Source: Engraulis encrasicolus (lineage: Eukaryota > Chordata > Actinopteri > Clupeiformes > Engraulidae). Taken from it: a stretch of 64,000 nucleotides of DNA. The notes below the pieces were generated by a model. It was not told the origin of the DNA. It was given only the letters and a program-made list of their open reading frames with translations, and made no database searches. The position numbers and the translations under genes were made by a program. The DNA lies in the NCBI RefSeq assembly GCF_034702125.1, contig NC_085876.1, positions 7,040,364-7,104,363 on the forward strand, read 5' to 3'. Below are positions 10,501 through 23,319 of this stretch, piece by piece; the stretch's first letter is position 1, and each line of letters begins with the position of its first letter.

Positions 10501-13500
10501 AGTTCATGAAAGCAGCCATTTGGCTGAAAGCTGCTTCTGACGTGAGGCCGGTTGAAGCGACCTCGAGATGTTCCCGTTTGCACACACTAAACAAAACAGC
10601 AGCCTAGGACCTATGGCACGGGTGCGCTGCCTGTCAGGACCAAAGAAGGTACACACAGAAGAACAATCTCTGGGGGGTAAATGTATTGGCCACGATGTAG
10701 TACGGGGGCATGGCCTGAGGACATGAGTGGATTGAGGCAGTCGGTTCACATGCAAAATAGGGAGGCGGAGCACTCGGAGGGTCACAGGCAGCCTCAAAAT
10801 GAATGGCAGTGAACGAGGAGCCCGCGTATTGAAGGATAAAACTCGCTGTTTTGAACTAATAATCGTCCTGGGAAACTTCCTTCAAAGTTCACAGTCTGCC
10901 TCGTGAATTCAGGGAAATGACAAAAAAGTGGGACAAGCATACGTGCATCCAGATGACCACGAGCACTTGTAGAATCCACAGTCTCCCCCCATCAGGTCAG
11001 TTTGACAGCTGTGAAAACGCTCTCGGAGAAGTTCTATTACGAGAGGTTCCACTCGCCAGGTACTGCACTGTAGGGGCGCCAACGGAGGACTGCAGACTAC
11101 ATTCAGAATGAATGGGCTGCGCTCTCGTCTCGACAGCGCCCCTAACTGCAGGCATGGGTTAAATAGCGAGAAGCCTGTAAATAGTGTACCCTCCGAATGC
11201 CCCGCTCGCTGGGTGCGTTCTGACAGCTGTCAATCTGAGCTGATAGGGGGGGACTGTGGATTCTACAAGTGCTCGTGGTCATCTGGATGTACGTATGTTT
11301 ATCCCACTTTTTTTTGTCATTTCCCTGAATTCACGAGGCAGGCAGTGAACTTTGAAGGAAGTTTCCCCGGACGATTATTAGTTCAAAACAGCGAGTTTTA
11401 TCCTTCAATACGCAGGCTCCTCGTTCACTGCCATTCATTTTGAGGCTGCCTGTGACCCTCCGAGTGCTCCGCCTCCCTATTTTGCATATGAACCGACTGC
11501 CTCAATGGAAAATTGACTCCCTTGCGCATGGTCAGTGGGTGAGACAAACATTTCCGTACTCCGCAAAATCCGAAAGAGGATGCTGCTGTTGGTCAGCAGT
11601 AATTGCTGGGGGTAATTAAGGACAGCTGACAAACATTCACGCTGTCCTATGACCTGTTCCATAGTGGCATTGCATGCTTCCCTGATGCTTCCAATACTGA
11701 CCGTAGAAGAAGAATGCCCGCGTACTACACCGTGGCCAATGCATTTCCCCCTGAGAGATTGTTCTTCTGTGTCGAGTTTCTTGGACCACGTCACCTGCAG
11801 ACAAGAGCATATTACTAAAATTAGGCTACTGCTATTTACACCCAATTAGACATGCAACACTCACAAGACACTTCACTTGACGTGAAGACGCACCTACCAG
11901 TTGAATGGTATTCAATCAGATATGGGGGGAATTCAAGCGCAGCTCATCCAGCTCACAGCTCCAACACATACCGGACGACTGGACCGTCCATGGAGACACC
12001 ACTACAACATGAGGGCGCGGATGAAATACTTACACATCAGCCTTACAAATTCACAAATAACCTATTCGAAGGATGGCTTTACTCACCAAGTTCATGCACA
12101 AATATCCAAACGCAGACACAGCAGTCAGCTCACGGCACGCGCCATCAAACAAACGCAGGCACCCGGGCGAAGAGCGGAAATTACGTGCGCTCACCTGCCC
12201 TTAAATCATGGAGTGACGGTCCCCTCCGCCAATCTGAGGGGAGCCCATAGCCATTCTCACAACCTGAGCAATTACACCTGCTACACACAGAAGGGGCTGG
12301 GATTTTAGAAGTACTCTTTCCTTCTGATTGGTTCGTGAGAGGCCTTCCAGTCAGTCTTATACCCCTGGTGTGACTTTGCAAACCCATTTGACCAGGTGGT
12401 GTAGTGTGTGCGGCAGCTTTTCTCGACAAGGGCATAACTGTGGTGTAAAATCTTACGGCCTGGCCAATGACTTGAAAAGCGACGCACAGGGATAATAGGG
12501 CCTACATAGCCCTGACCCAAAAGCCAACCCTGGCCCTTGACCTGGGATCGGTTCGTAGCTCAGGTTGATGGGTAGCCATTTCAACAAGGGGACAGTGGAA
12601 CTAGTAGTAGTAGTAGTAGAAGAATAATAGAATTATTGATAATATAGTATTAGTTGTATTGATTTATTCATCTGTTTTATTTCATTTGTCTGGGAGTTCA
12701 ACATACAGTAATTGTCTAATCTTTATGATCCACAGATCAACAGTCCAAACGAGTTTGACATGATGATGATTTTGCCGACGCCGCGGCTGAAATGGGAGGA
12801 CCTGGACGAGTGCCCTGACATATTCTACACGCTGCGTCTCACCCGGCCCACTCGCACCCACGAGATTCGCTCCTATCTGCTGAAGGACGAGAGGACCATC
12901 TCGGCTTCCAGGATCCGGGCAGACATGCGCGACCTTGTGTGCAACTTCATCAGCACCTATGAAGGTTTCAAGAATAAAACCGTGCATAGAACACTACTGT
13001 CAATTCTGATGATACAAGTATAACAATGTTACTAACAATATTACTTATTGGCATATGAAATTGGATTTCGGCTTTTTTCGCACACCTCAGCTGGCAGGTG
13101 CGTCGGAGATGGCACCATGGGTCACTCAGCAATAGTTCAAAGAAACTCCCACACACTGACCATTTCGCTGTTCTTTCTTTAATAGGCCTAAATGACGTTT
13201 CGGTACTAGACCTTCATGAAGGTCTAGTACCGAAACGTTGTTTATTAAAGAAAGAACAGCGATATGAAATTGGATCAAATAACAAAACAGAGACCTGAGG
13301 TCTGCACACTCAGTACAGATTCTTCAGTTCCTTTGAAGTAGAAGTCTAAGGGTTTTAGCAGAAACAGGTCACAAATCAATAACATATTTGACTCCCAAGT
13401 CATTAGCCTGTTAAAAAAAGTGTTTTGATTTGACATGTATGTTGTGTTGGCAAAGCTCAACATCACAGTTTATTGCAAACTTCTCTCATTCATCTTCAAG

Positions 13501-15590
13501 ACGCAAGTAAAGACTCCTCTCTGTCATGACTATACTGCCCTTGTACATTAGCTGGCCCAGACCTGGGGTAGACTGTAAGGCATGGTGTGTAGGTGTGTGT
13601 ACTCTGCTTAACCCTGTGCGACTGTAGTTCAATTAAAAGAAAAATCCCACTAACACTACTTGGCATCTGCACCTATTGTTCTTTATATTTCCTATACACT
13701 TTGTATCTGCAAGTGATGCATCCTACGATTATGTCCTTGTCCACTATTTTGTGCTTTGGATAAAAGCGTCAAATGTAATGTACTTCCCCAGATCCACCAG
13801 TGGCCGATAGCCATTGGGAAGTGTGCGAGATAAAAGAGGACTGTCCTGCTGTGACCTTGGAGTTATGGAAGGACGACATTAAGCTTGAAGAGCGGCAGGA
13901 GGAGGAGGCGGAGATGTCCGTAGACATCGTGCCCACCCTGGGGGTCAGCCAGGGCTGGCCGGACGCAGCTCGCAAGGGGCCCAACGTGGGCAACTGGCTG
14001 GGGAAGAACGCCCTCCGCAAGCTCGTCAGCCAGCCGTTCTACTTCGTGCCAAAGACGCCAAAAGGCGACAACCTCAGTGAGACTGCCAGAGGTGAGCCTG
14101 TGAGTTTTTTTTGTTTGTTTGTTGTTTTTTTTAAATAATGTTTAAGCTTTTCGTTTTTTGAAAGCTCTTTATTTAGTTTTAAAAGCATCTTGTCTTTTAT
14201 GCTTAAAATGGCATTTATGACATCTAATCTCATGTACAGAGAGTTGGCGCATCTCCTTTTCTCACATTGAGAAGGACATCATTAGGAACCATGGGAACAG
14301 ACGCACCTGCTGTGAGGGGAAGAGCAATCGCTGCTGCCGGTAACATGTCACAATACATAGGCTACAATAAATGTTTTTGGGATGGGGGGAGGCGGGGGTG
14401 CGTTTATGCGTTTAGTTAGACCGGACAGTGAGAGAGACAGGAAATCAGTGGGGAGAAAGAGATGGGGAAGGATCGGGAAATGACCTTGGTCCAGTTCAAC
14501 CAGGATCTCTCTGTTGTAGTGGCACGGCACACCAGCCCACTGAACCACATGAATGTGACAAAACACTGAGACAGTTTACTATCACCCTGGTTAGGAAATG
14601 CTAGGTGCACCATATTTATGGGAAAGCAAATGGCAGTGTGAGGTTAGTTAAATATAGTACAGGATATGTCTTTCTGCAATTCAACTGCATACATAGCACT
14701 ACTTAACCCTTGCAATAAGCTAAAATATAAGTAGCCTACATGATGTTACAACCTCTATTACATAGATTTATCATGTAGATCTATTGTAACAGGGGGAGTA
14801 AATAAAAGTAAATAAATACAGTGGTTGTTCTTAGGTAATAAGGTGTTAGTATAACAATGTAAGTAACAGCGTACATTTATACTTGCACTAGTGTGCAAGT
14901 ATTGCTCACTTGCACAGCGTGAGGGGTAAAATCAGGTAAATTTAGCCACTTTGGGTGTCTTTTTTTGTAAATATTTAGTGGCCCCATTTACCTGAATTCA
15001 CCTACATACTATTACATGTTGATACACACAGTATGCCTACACTGTATTTTGACATGCATGACACTTTATTATCTGTGTGATTTTTTTTCTACAGTAAGAA
15101 CTGTCTTCGCCTGCTGAAGCAGCTGATCGAAGGCCTGAAGCAGCGCTTTCCTGAGGTGCTGGAGCCCCTGTGCTCTTACCATGGCAAGACTGCCTTCTTC
15201 CATGCGCTGTCCCGCCACGGTGAGGACACATACTGGGCCGTGGGCAACCTCGCCAGCTGCTTCATGTCTCTCCTCTACGCCTTTGAGGGCCACGCTCAAA
15301 GTGGCCTACTCCCCCATTTCTTTGTGCCGAGCCACAACTTGTTTGCTCCACCGGCCTTCCCCCAGAGCACCTTGGATTTCCTCGTGGCTGCGCTGAAGGA
15401 GCAACGGGAGTCGAATCTTCCCCTCCTTCAAATCCGAGCGCCTGCACCTCCACTGAGGAGGTCACCGAGCAGCGCCTTAGACCTGATGCCTCCAGTGTCC
15501 GCCACCGTGACAGCAAGCTGGCTTTCTCACCTGAAACCTGCGATGATGGCTATGCTGATGGTTGTTGTTCTAGGATTGTATTTGATTTGA
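1556..15590 (+). CDS. cgas: Cyclic GMP-AMP synthase (cGAS, Mab21-domain nucleotidyltransferase)
   Basis: Coding exons: 1556-1691, 6855-6998, 7512-7738, 12736-12964, 13792-14091, 14240-14339, 15095-15590. All phases match and give 543 residues (human is about 522). cGAS senses cytosolic double-stranded DNA and makes 2'3'-cGAMP to activate STING. Residues 1-~110 are a disordered, partly basic leader (exons 1-2 and start of 3). The nucleotidyltransferase motif GSYFEMVK is at 162-169, followed by NEFD with catalytic Glu175 and Asp177. The third acid is Asp290 in MSVD. The zinc-thumb His363-x5-Cys369-Cys370-x6-Cys377 matches the family spacing exactly. The match to known cGAS ends near residue 492. 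A further ~50 residues end in a hydrophobic stretch (527-543), which is unusual. Intron 3 is 5 kb and full of repeats. Exon 3 has an in-frame Met97 that could be an alternative start. Identification is firm; the exon 1 start is fair. Confidence 0.9.
2412..3570. repeat. Right arm of the large inverted repeat, in cgas intron 1
   Basis: Reverse complement of the left-hand arm, beginning with the same CAGTCGCCTTCGACTG core near 2427 and running to about 3570. It is interrupted by a 712-bp TTAA element at 2640-3351. The left arm shows the uninterrupted sequence. The region between the arms (517-2411) holds the cgas promoter, 5' UTR and first coding exon. Confidence 0.7.
2640..3351. mobile_element. 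piggyBac-like non-autonomous element with TTAA duplications
   Basis: The 712-bp element is bounded by TTAA at 2636-2639 and 3352-3355. Its ends are inverted repeats of more than 50 bp: AGGGATACTGTCCC on the left, AGTGATACTGTCCC reading in from the right, both continuing into a shared TTACACCTCCCCTTGAG. TTAA targeting is the hallmark of piggyBac. An inner inverted pair around CCAGCTGGGACTTTG (3045-3255) is also present. No transposase is encoded, so it is a MITE. Confidence 0.75.
3590..3990. repeat. Three tandem units of about 136-140 bp
   Basis: Three diverged direct copies of a unit containing CATCTTGAA, GTTGACCTCC, CCTAGAGCATTCACACACC and CAGAAGTTATGG. The matching word CAGAAGTTAT lies at 3691 and 3827, and a variant at 3967. 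A GC-rich CGGCGG tail follows at 4000-4020. Non-coding, in cgas intron 1. Confidence 0.75.
4030..5258. other. Intronic sequence without a recognisable gene
   Basis: Part of cgas intron 1. The first 900 bp look like an old degenerate interspersed repeat. The rest is AT-rich. No exon with matching splice phase was found. Confidence 0.5.
5516..5889. mobile_element. Palindromic MITE nested in the long-TIR element
   Basis: Begins GAGTGCGTATACATGCAGTT and ends with its reverse complement. Both sides are flanked by ACT, a possible 3-bp target duplication. Inside are several shuffled copies of ATTCGGGATACTG in both directions. It interrupts the left-hand part of the surrounding 5259-6212 transposon, so it is the younger insertion. 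Confidence 0.6.
5934..5998. repeat. Interstitial telomere-like (CCCTAA/CCTAAA)n tract
   Basis: About 65 bp of imperfect CCTAAA and CCCTAA repeats. It sits inside a DNA transposon, so it is not a chromosome end. Confidence 0.8.
6270..6430 (+). mobile_element. tRNA-derived SINE, family A (plus)
   Basis: The head resembles a tRNA gene, with a B-box-like GGTTCGATTCT at about 6327. The body has CTCTCTCCCAATTCACTTCCTGCC and the tail CTGTCCTATCAAATAAAG. Six further copies of the family occur in this window. It is not a working tRNA gene, because no cloverleaf with an intact anticodon arm could be drawn. Confidence 0.7.
6824..6854 (+). promoter_or_regulatory. (TGTC)n tract at the cgas exon 2 acceptor
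   Basis: TCTG repeats run directly into TTCAG at 6854, giving a pyrimidine- and U-rich 3' splice site. Confidence 0.6.
7459..7511 (+). promoter_or_regulatory. (GT)n tract forming the 3' splice site of cgas exon 3
   Basis: About 40 bases of GT repeat (with GCGTGCG interruptions) sit 10 bases upstream of the acceptor TTTACGTACAG (AG 7510-7511). The usual pyrimidine tract is missing. UG repeats bind TDP-43-type factors in known examples; here that is inference. Confidence 0.6.
8891..9347. repeat. Palindromic array of about 19 ATTGGTCCCACAGCCC units
   Basis: A 16-bp unit repeats about eight times in one direction and then about eleven times in the opposite direction. Each half is broken into blocks by AT-rich spacers of about 30-45 bp, and the spacers are also inverted copies. 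The outer ends match (ATGTTCCC... / ...GGAACAT). Every unit holds ATTGG, the reverse of the CCAAT box. Open frames across it give Gly-Pro-Met-Gly-Cys repeats and are artefacts. Confidence 0.85.
10140..10335 (-). mobile_element. tRNA-derived SINE, family A (minus)
   Basis: Reverse-complement copy with AGGACAGTGAAAGAGGTACAGGAAATGAGTG and a B-box-like segment near 10270, ending at the CCATGGGAAGG head. It sits in cgas intron 3. Confidence 0.6.
10640..11800. mobile_element. Foldback element with long imperfect inverted arms
   Basis: Sequence at about 10640-11016 returns inverted at about 11218-11800. Shared words include GTGGATTCTACAAGTGCTCG, CCTGAATTCACGAGGC, CTCGTTCACTGCCATTCATTTTGAGG and ACAATCTCT / AGAGATTGT. 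The right arm has an extra ~190 bp (about 11505-11700) absent from the left arm. No transposase is seen. Confidence 0.75.
13165..13262. repeat. Palindromic element with CUGAUGAA/GAAACG-type core
   Basis: A 98-bp near-palindrome in cgas intron 4 starting TCGCTGTTCTTTCTTTAATA and ending with its complement. The centre is GACCTTCATGAAGGTC, and ACGTTTCGG / CCGAAACGT lie on either side. It belongs to a dispersed family also seen near 18860, 51040, 58170 and 60745. Confidence 0.7.
13690..13780 (+). repeat. SINE/LINE 3' tail fragment
   Basis: The words TTTGTGCTTTGGATAAAAGCGTC and AAATGTAATGTA match the 3' end of the SINE at 59385-59590. Only the tail is present, just before cgas exon 5. Confidence 0.5.
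14395..14545 (-). mobile_element. tRNA-derived SINE, family A (minus)
   Basis: Reverse copy with GGACAGTGAGAGAGACAGG and GGGGAAGGATCGGGAAATGACC, in cgas intron 6. Confidence 0.65.
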
Positions 15591-15803
15591 TTTGATTTGA
15601 TTTAATGTTATTTCATTTGACTTGACTTAATTTCTTCAGTTTATGGAAATAACATAAATCAGTGTGATATCTGTTTTCTTGCTTCATCATCTGTCCTCTT
15701 TTCATCTGTAATAGGCCTACTGGCCTACAGCTATTGTCTTTTAAGATGTTTTATATATATTAATGTTATGATGTCTCCTGCGCTTCTCTGTCTCCATGCT
15801 TTA

Positions 15804-15809
15804 AATAAA
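15804..15809 (+). terminator. cgas polyadenylation signal AATAAA
   Basis: Canonical AATAAA 214 bp after the stop codon. The 3' UTR starts inside a (TTTGA)n repeat that also supplies the stop codon. Confidence 0.65.
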
Positions 15810-15936
15810 CACACTATATAGTCAACCCTGATACACGAGTGGTCTGTGTTTATGTTTAAGGAAGTCAAAGTCAGATCTTACATACCTCCATTTTGGCCAG
15901 GTGCAGGGTCAAAGCATACTAGTTCAAGACAAGGCA

Positions 15937-16062
15937 AAGGTGAACGGTACACCAATGAGCTCCCTAATACTATCAATCAATTGATTGTAGTGACGGTTTG
16001 GACTGTCTGTCAGACTACTATCTGCAATAAATAAAAGGGAGCTCATAGGTGTGCGGTTCATC
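15937..16062. mobile_element. Short MITE with terminal inverted repeats
   Basis: The left end AAAGGTGAACGGTACACC...GAGCTCCCT is repeated inverted on the right (AGGGAGCTCAT...GTTCATCTTT). About 126 bp, non-coding. Confidence 0.6.
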
Positions 16063-16159
16063 TTTGTCTTATCTGTGTTTAAGGAAATTACATGGACTAT
16101 TGTTCTGGCATCAGAACAAGCAGTGGCAGCAGTGGATTAGTTAACAGACTTACCAAGTC

Positions 16160-16400
16160 CAGGCCAGGGGCGCCGCCAGAAATGTTGGGCCCTATGAAAG
16201 ATTTGAATGTTGGGCCCCCTTAAGGGCCCCTGTCAGTGCTTTTGGGCCCCCTTAAGGGCCCCTGTCAGTGCTCGGGCCCTTAGAATCTGTAACACCTTTC
16301 CCCCCCTAGCGGCACCCATGGTCCAGGCCCAGAGGGCAAGAGGCGCCCCAGAGGGGTCAAGCCAACTGGGCCCCGCCACCCCAAATGACCCTCAAAAACC
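16160..16400. repeat. GGGCCCC-rich interspersed repeat
   Basis: Begins CCAGGGGCGCCGCCAGAAATG and contains two direct copies of GGGCCCCCTTAAGGGCCCCTGTCAGTGCT. Related GGGCCC-rich sequences occur at about 30592-30760 and 36175-36540. Confidence 0.55.
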
Positions 16401-16484
16401 ACCTACGCACATAATCATAATGCCTCTTCCCCCTAAAGTGCTTACTTACCTGTGTTGAATAACTTCCCCCTTAAAAGGACAAAC

Positions 16485-18505
16485 TACCTTTTTTGCATAT
16501 CACTGATTCTTGAAAGTTTGGCAAAAACATGTCCCTGCAGTAAAATATTAATTCTGTTGAAAATCAACTAAATTTTCACAAACAAAATGAACCCAGGTAA
16601 TGGCCAAGGGGTCTGTCACACGAATACACAGTTGTTTGAAATATTTAAGTGTAATTTTATTACTTTTCATGGCTATAAACCTGTCCACACCCTGTAAAAA
16701 CGCCTGTCCCAAGGACTGGCATCATCATTTCAATTGACTTAAAATACAAAAATCACTAACAGAATTGAACAATATCACCATGATGTGGAAGACCATATTA
16801 AAGTGGTTCTACAGATGTGCACATAGTGGATGTAAAACAATATTTACTATTATTTACTGATTGCTCAAAATGTGTCCAGCATATTGGTCACCACCGTCAG
16901 ATTTTTTCTAAAAGACAATAAAATCAGGTATGCACAAGGTAATTTTCATTACTGAGGACCCCTTTTCAAACCTTTAGCTCTACTGCCTACTTCACCATCA
17001 CTGAAGCTCCTGTAAGTTTATTATTTTGTCCTCAATTTGTTAATTTGTTTGGACACTGGTACTGTCCCAACCATAAACTGTCAACACCGTCAGGGGTTTT
17101 AATAGTATTGTATTACATTAATGTTAATAAATATAATTTTTTTCAGAAAAGGTATGAAGCACCCAAGAAACAGAGCGAAAATGAAATGGCTAATGTGAAC
17201 AAACAATGCATAATATTTAAAAGAGTGTTTTTTTGTCTCACACCGTCAGATGTCACCACCGTCAGATTTTGTTCTGCTCATCATGTTGTTCCATATTTTA
17301 CTAAATTGTGCTGGTTAATGAAACATTACTAGGCATGTTAGTAATAATTGTGATCCAAAATTATACTCTAGCCACCACTGAGGTGCATTTGGAGGTTTTT
17401 TTGTCAGAAAACCTGACGGTGGTGACATCTGATGGAGTTCACCAAAAAAACACATGTTTTAAGTGTTTTTGACATGTTTTAAGAATATGCATACAATAAG
17501 TATCTACAGTTATGTTGAATTGTTAAAGTAATTCACTTTAATACAGTAAACATGTGTTTTTACTTCTAATTCTGTCTGCCGCTGTTGACAAAACAAGAAA
17601 GAGCCCATTTTATGAAAAATGTTAAACATGGGGATCTTGGCCAATGCATTCACTGCACAGCCAAGACCTACATCTATGATAATACACCTCTATATTTTGG
17701 ATTTGAACAACTTAAAAGCTGTTTTTACCACATTTTCAACAACCAGTGGCTTACTTCCTAGATAATCTAACTAATGAAGAAAAAACACATGCACAAACAT
17801 ACTGTGCACACACAAAAATAAAGTGTTTATGCAAGATGCCATTGACTTGAGAGGGCTATTTATTTTGCTAAATGCAGGTACTAATTAGGCCACTTTCACC
17901 ACTCTCAGATTACTGTCACCACCGTCAGTTCTTAAGTCACCACCGTAAGTAAGAAGGAGTTTTGGACATTTTAAAGGAATGTGCTTACAACATTTTCCTT
18001 AGGAGTTGTTGAAATATCAAAGTAATAGCCAATTTAAGCCTACACGAATATTTGTGAAATTACAAAAAATTGTTTGTTCTATTTAGGCGTTAAGTAAGCA
18101 TCGTATGACGGTACATATTTTAAAATTAGAACACATGAAACAGTATTAAAATAGAACAAAGGTGAATTTTCAACATTTAAAGGCATATGTGTGAACCAAA
18201 AAATACACATAATCACTTAAAAACTCCAGATACATATGCAACCAAATCAATACAATTTTAATAACTTTTAATTGTGTCTGACGGTGTTGACAAAAAACAA
18301 GGTATGATCAGAGAAAAGCCTGATTTCTGAAAAAAATACATAATGGGGAGATTGGCCTTGTGCATTTCTGAAAAGCCAAGACCTTAGTCTACGAGGATAT
18401 ATCATATAATTTTGTAATTCACTTTGTTTTTTTCTGTCAACATTACAACCTGTTTTAGCCACTTTCTCAAGAATCAGTGATATGTAAAAAAAAAAAAACT
18501 GACAT
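16485..18505. mobile_element. 2 kb non-autonomous DNA transposon with ACCACCGTCAG motifs
   Basis: Ends are inverted repeats built on GCATATCACTGATTCTTGA (left 16495, right about 18465-18485). The body is AT-rich and carries about eight copies of CACCACCGTCAG or its complement (near 16890, 17085, 17245, 17260, 17415, 17920, 17937, 18280). No open frame of useful length is present, so a transposase must come from elsewhere. Confidence 0.7.
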
Positions 18506-18786
18506 CAACACATCATGGAATAATGGAATATTTCAGTGTCAAAAGAAAATTGTCATGTGAAAATGTCACAAAGAGTACATTTGCACTGTATGTTTGTGAA
18601 GATCAGTCTCGAGACTTCCCCTTACATTTCAGATAGAAGCCAAGAAAATGTCTTGCCCAGCAAATGAGTTTCATCATTCAATAATCTGTCCCTGATCTGT
18701 GGCAACTGGCACATGTTGTAGTTTTGGGTAGGGTGCGCACATCCAAAAACACTTGTTGCAGGTGCCAGACAAAAAAAGTCAGATTG

Positions 18787-18998
18787 TTGAAAAAGGTAGG
18801 TCTGCACAATTCCGATCAGCTCCAAAAATAAACTTTATTATTTAAAAAGCAACGTTTCGCTCACGCTGGATCTTCATCAGGCATATGCCATATATCAGGT
18901 ATGCCTGATGAAGATCCAGCGTGATCGAAATGTTGCCTTTTAAATAATAAAGTTTATTTTTGGAGCTGATCGGCAGTGTGCAGACCTACATTTTTCAA
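18787..18998. repeat. Palindromic element with two inverted CTGATGAAGATCCAGCGTGA cores
   Basis: Perfect ends TTGAAAAAGGTAGGTCTG... / ...CAGACCTACATTTTTCAA. The arms carry GCTCCAAAAATAAAC and CGAAACGTTGC-type words. The core CCTGATGAAG...GCGAAAC is present once in each direction. It lies between the 2 kb element and the rpl11 promoter. Confidence 0.75.
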
Positions 18999-18999
18999 C

Positions 19000-19530
19000 T
19001 GGCACATGTTGTCATTGGTTTGGTTTAGTGTGTGTTATTTCCACACCATTATCCTCCTTTTCAGTAGGAAATTTTACCACAACCCTTGACCAAGTTACCT
19101 ACTTGACACATGATACATGACAGCTAGAGAGAGAAGCTGACCAGAGGACGGGATGGGGAACAGGCCGGCCAGCCAACAGACAGACAGATAGATAGACAAA
19201 TTCATTAATCTTCACAAAACGGAATGTCTTTCATCTTAAAGATGTGATTGCAACTTGACAGGTTTCAGATTGCTGCAATAATAGCATAGAGTTGTCTTGC
19301 ACTGGAAGGGTCTCTCTGGTGAGATATTGACTAGGCCATAATAAACATAATAAACATGGTTTTCTGTGAACCCAGACAAAGATATACTGTATAGCGTATA
19401 TATTACAATTATTGCTGCTAGTATACGTTTCTTCTTCTTTTTCCAGGTAAGTACATTTCTGCACTGATTCTCCACGTAGGAACGGCTTTACGTTCATCTG
19501 TGGGGCATGTGGGACATATAATTCACGAAC
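19000..19530. other. Intergenic upstream of rpl11
   Basis: No gene or clear element seen apart from a short GATA/CAGA-type repeat near 19175-19198. Confidence 0.5.
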
Positions 19531-19537
19531 ACTGCCC

Positions 19538-19574
19538 TATAAATACTTCGCGCCGGAAGTGTATCGTCCTCTTC
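19538..19574 (+). promoter_or_regulatory. rpl11: rpl11 core promoter and TOP start
   Basis: TATAAATA at 19538-19545 lies 30 bp before a pyrimidine run CCTCTTC at 19568-19574. The run fits a 5' terminal oligopyrimidine start, which ties ribosomal-protein mRNA translation to mTOR/LARP1. An ETS-type CCGGAAGT at 19553-19560 sits between them. The exact start is inferred. Confidence 0.65.
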
Positions 19575-19586
19575 AAGTCATCAAAT

Positions 19587-22698
<3,112 letters not shown>

Positions 22699-22727
22699 TG
22701 GACCATGATTTTTGTTTATATCAAACA

Positions 22728-22733
22728 AATAAA
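22728..22733 (+). terminator. rpl11 polyadenylation signal AATAAA
   Basis: AATAAA 29 bp after the stop codon, giving the very short 3' UTR usual for ribosomal-protein mRNAs. Confidence 0.85.
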
Positions 22734-22739
22734 AAAAAG

Positions 22740-23319
22740 AAAATCCATCTTCTGCCTCTTGTTACCTTTTTATTGATGTTACTTCTGTTGCTCATAGGTT
22801 TTACTCTTAGTGTTAACTTTTAATTGATTATTTTTAAGATTATGATCCGAGGACAATGAACATGAACTTACGACGAGATTCTGTTTCTGGGCATAGGCTC
22901 ATTTGCCACCTTTCCTTGAGTGAAATGATTGGAGTTTTTATACCTGTTTGGTGAGTGAGCTGAAGTGAGCACATTCCAGAAATTGTAGAATGACACTTTA
23001 AAGCTCAGTGAAGCTCCCCTGAATAAAGAACAGTTGTGATCATTTTGGCTTACTGGCTTACTGTAGTTTGCATGCCTATCTATCAGAAGCTGTTATAAAT
23101 AATGGCCATTGGTGTGTACCATGATTGCAAGACGAGCATGCTGTGTATTGTTACCAATAAGATAAGCCTGTCCCCGAGGGTTTGCAGGTCAACAAGATTC
23201 TCTTCTTCGGGAATATATTGTTCAAACTTTGTAATTGAAGTTGCAACAAATTACAATATTATTCCTCCAGCAGGTGGCAGTGTTGGCGGTTTCTATGAAA
23301 TGGGAGAATACACTGTATA
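22740..23319. other. Intergenic, no gene seen
   Basis: Moderately AT-rich unique-looking sequence after rpl11. No ORF with conserved content. Confidence 0.5.

Larger units (their letters stand above)
7739..12735 (+). other. cgas intron 3, a 5 kb repeat-filled intron
   Basis: It separates the GSYFEMVK half of the active site from the NEFD half. It contains the palindromic CCAAT array (8891-9347), a SINE (10140-10335) and a foldback element (10640-11800). The remaining sequence (7740-8880, 9350-10140 and 11800-12735) shows no conserved exon. Confidence 0.7.

Noticed and set aside
13275..13466. Extra cgas exon between exons 4 and 5
   Set aside because: Direct splicing of 12964 to 13792 keeps phase and the expected cGAS sequence order.
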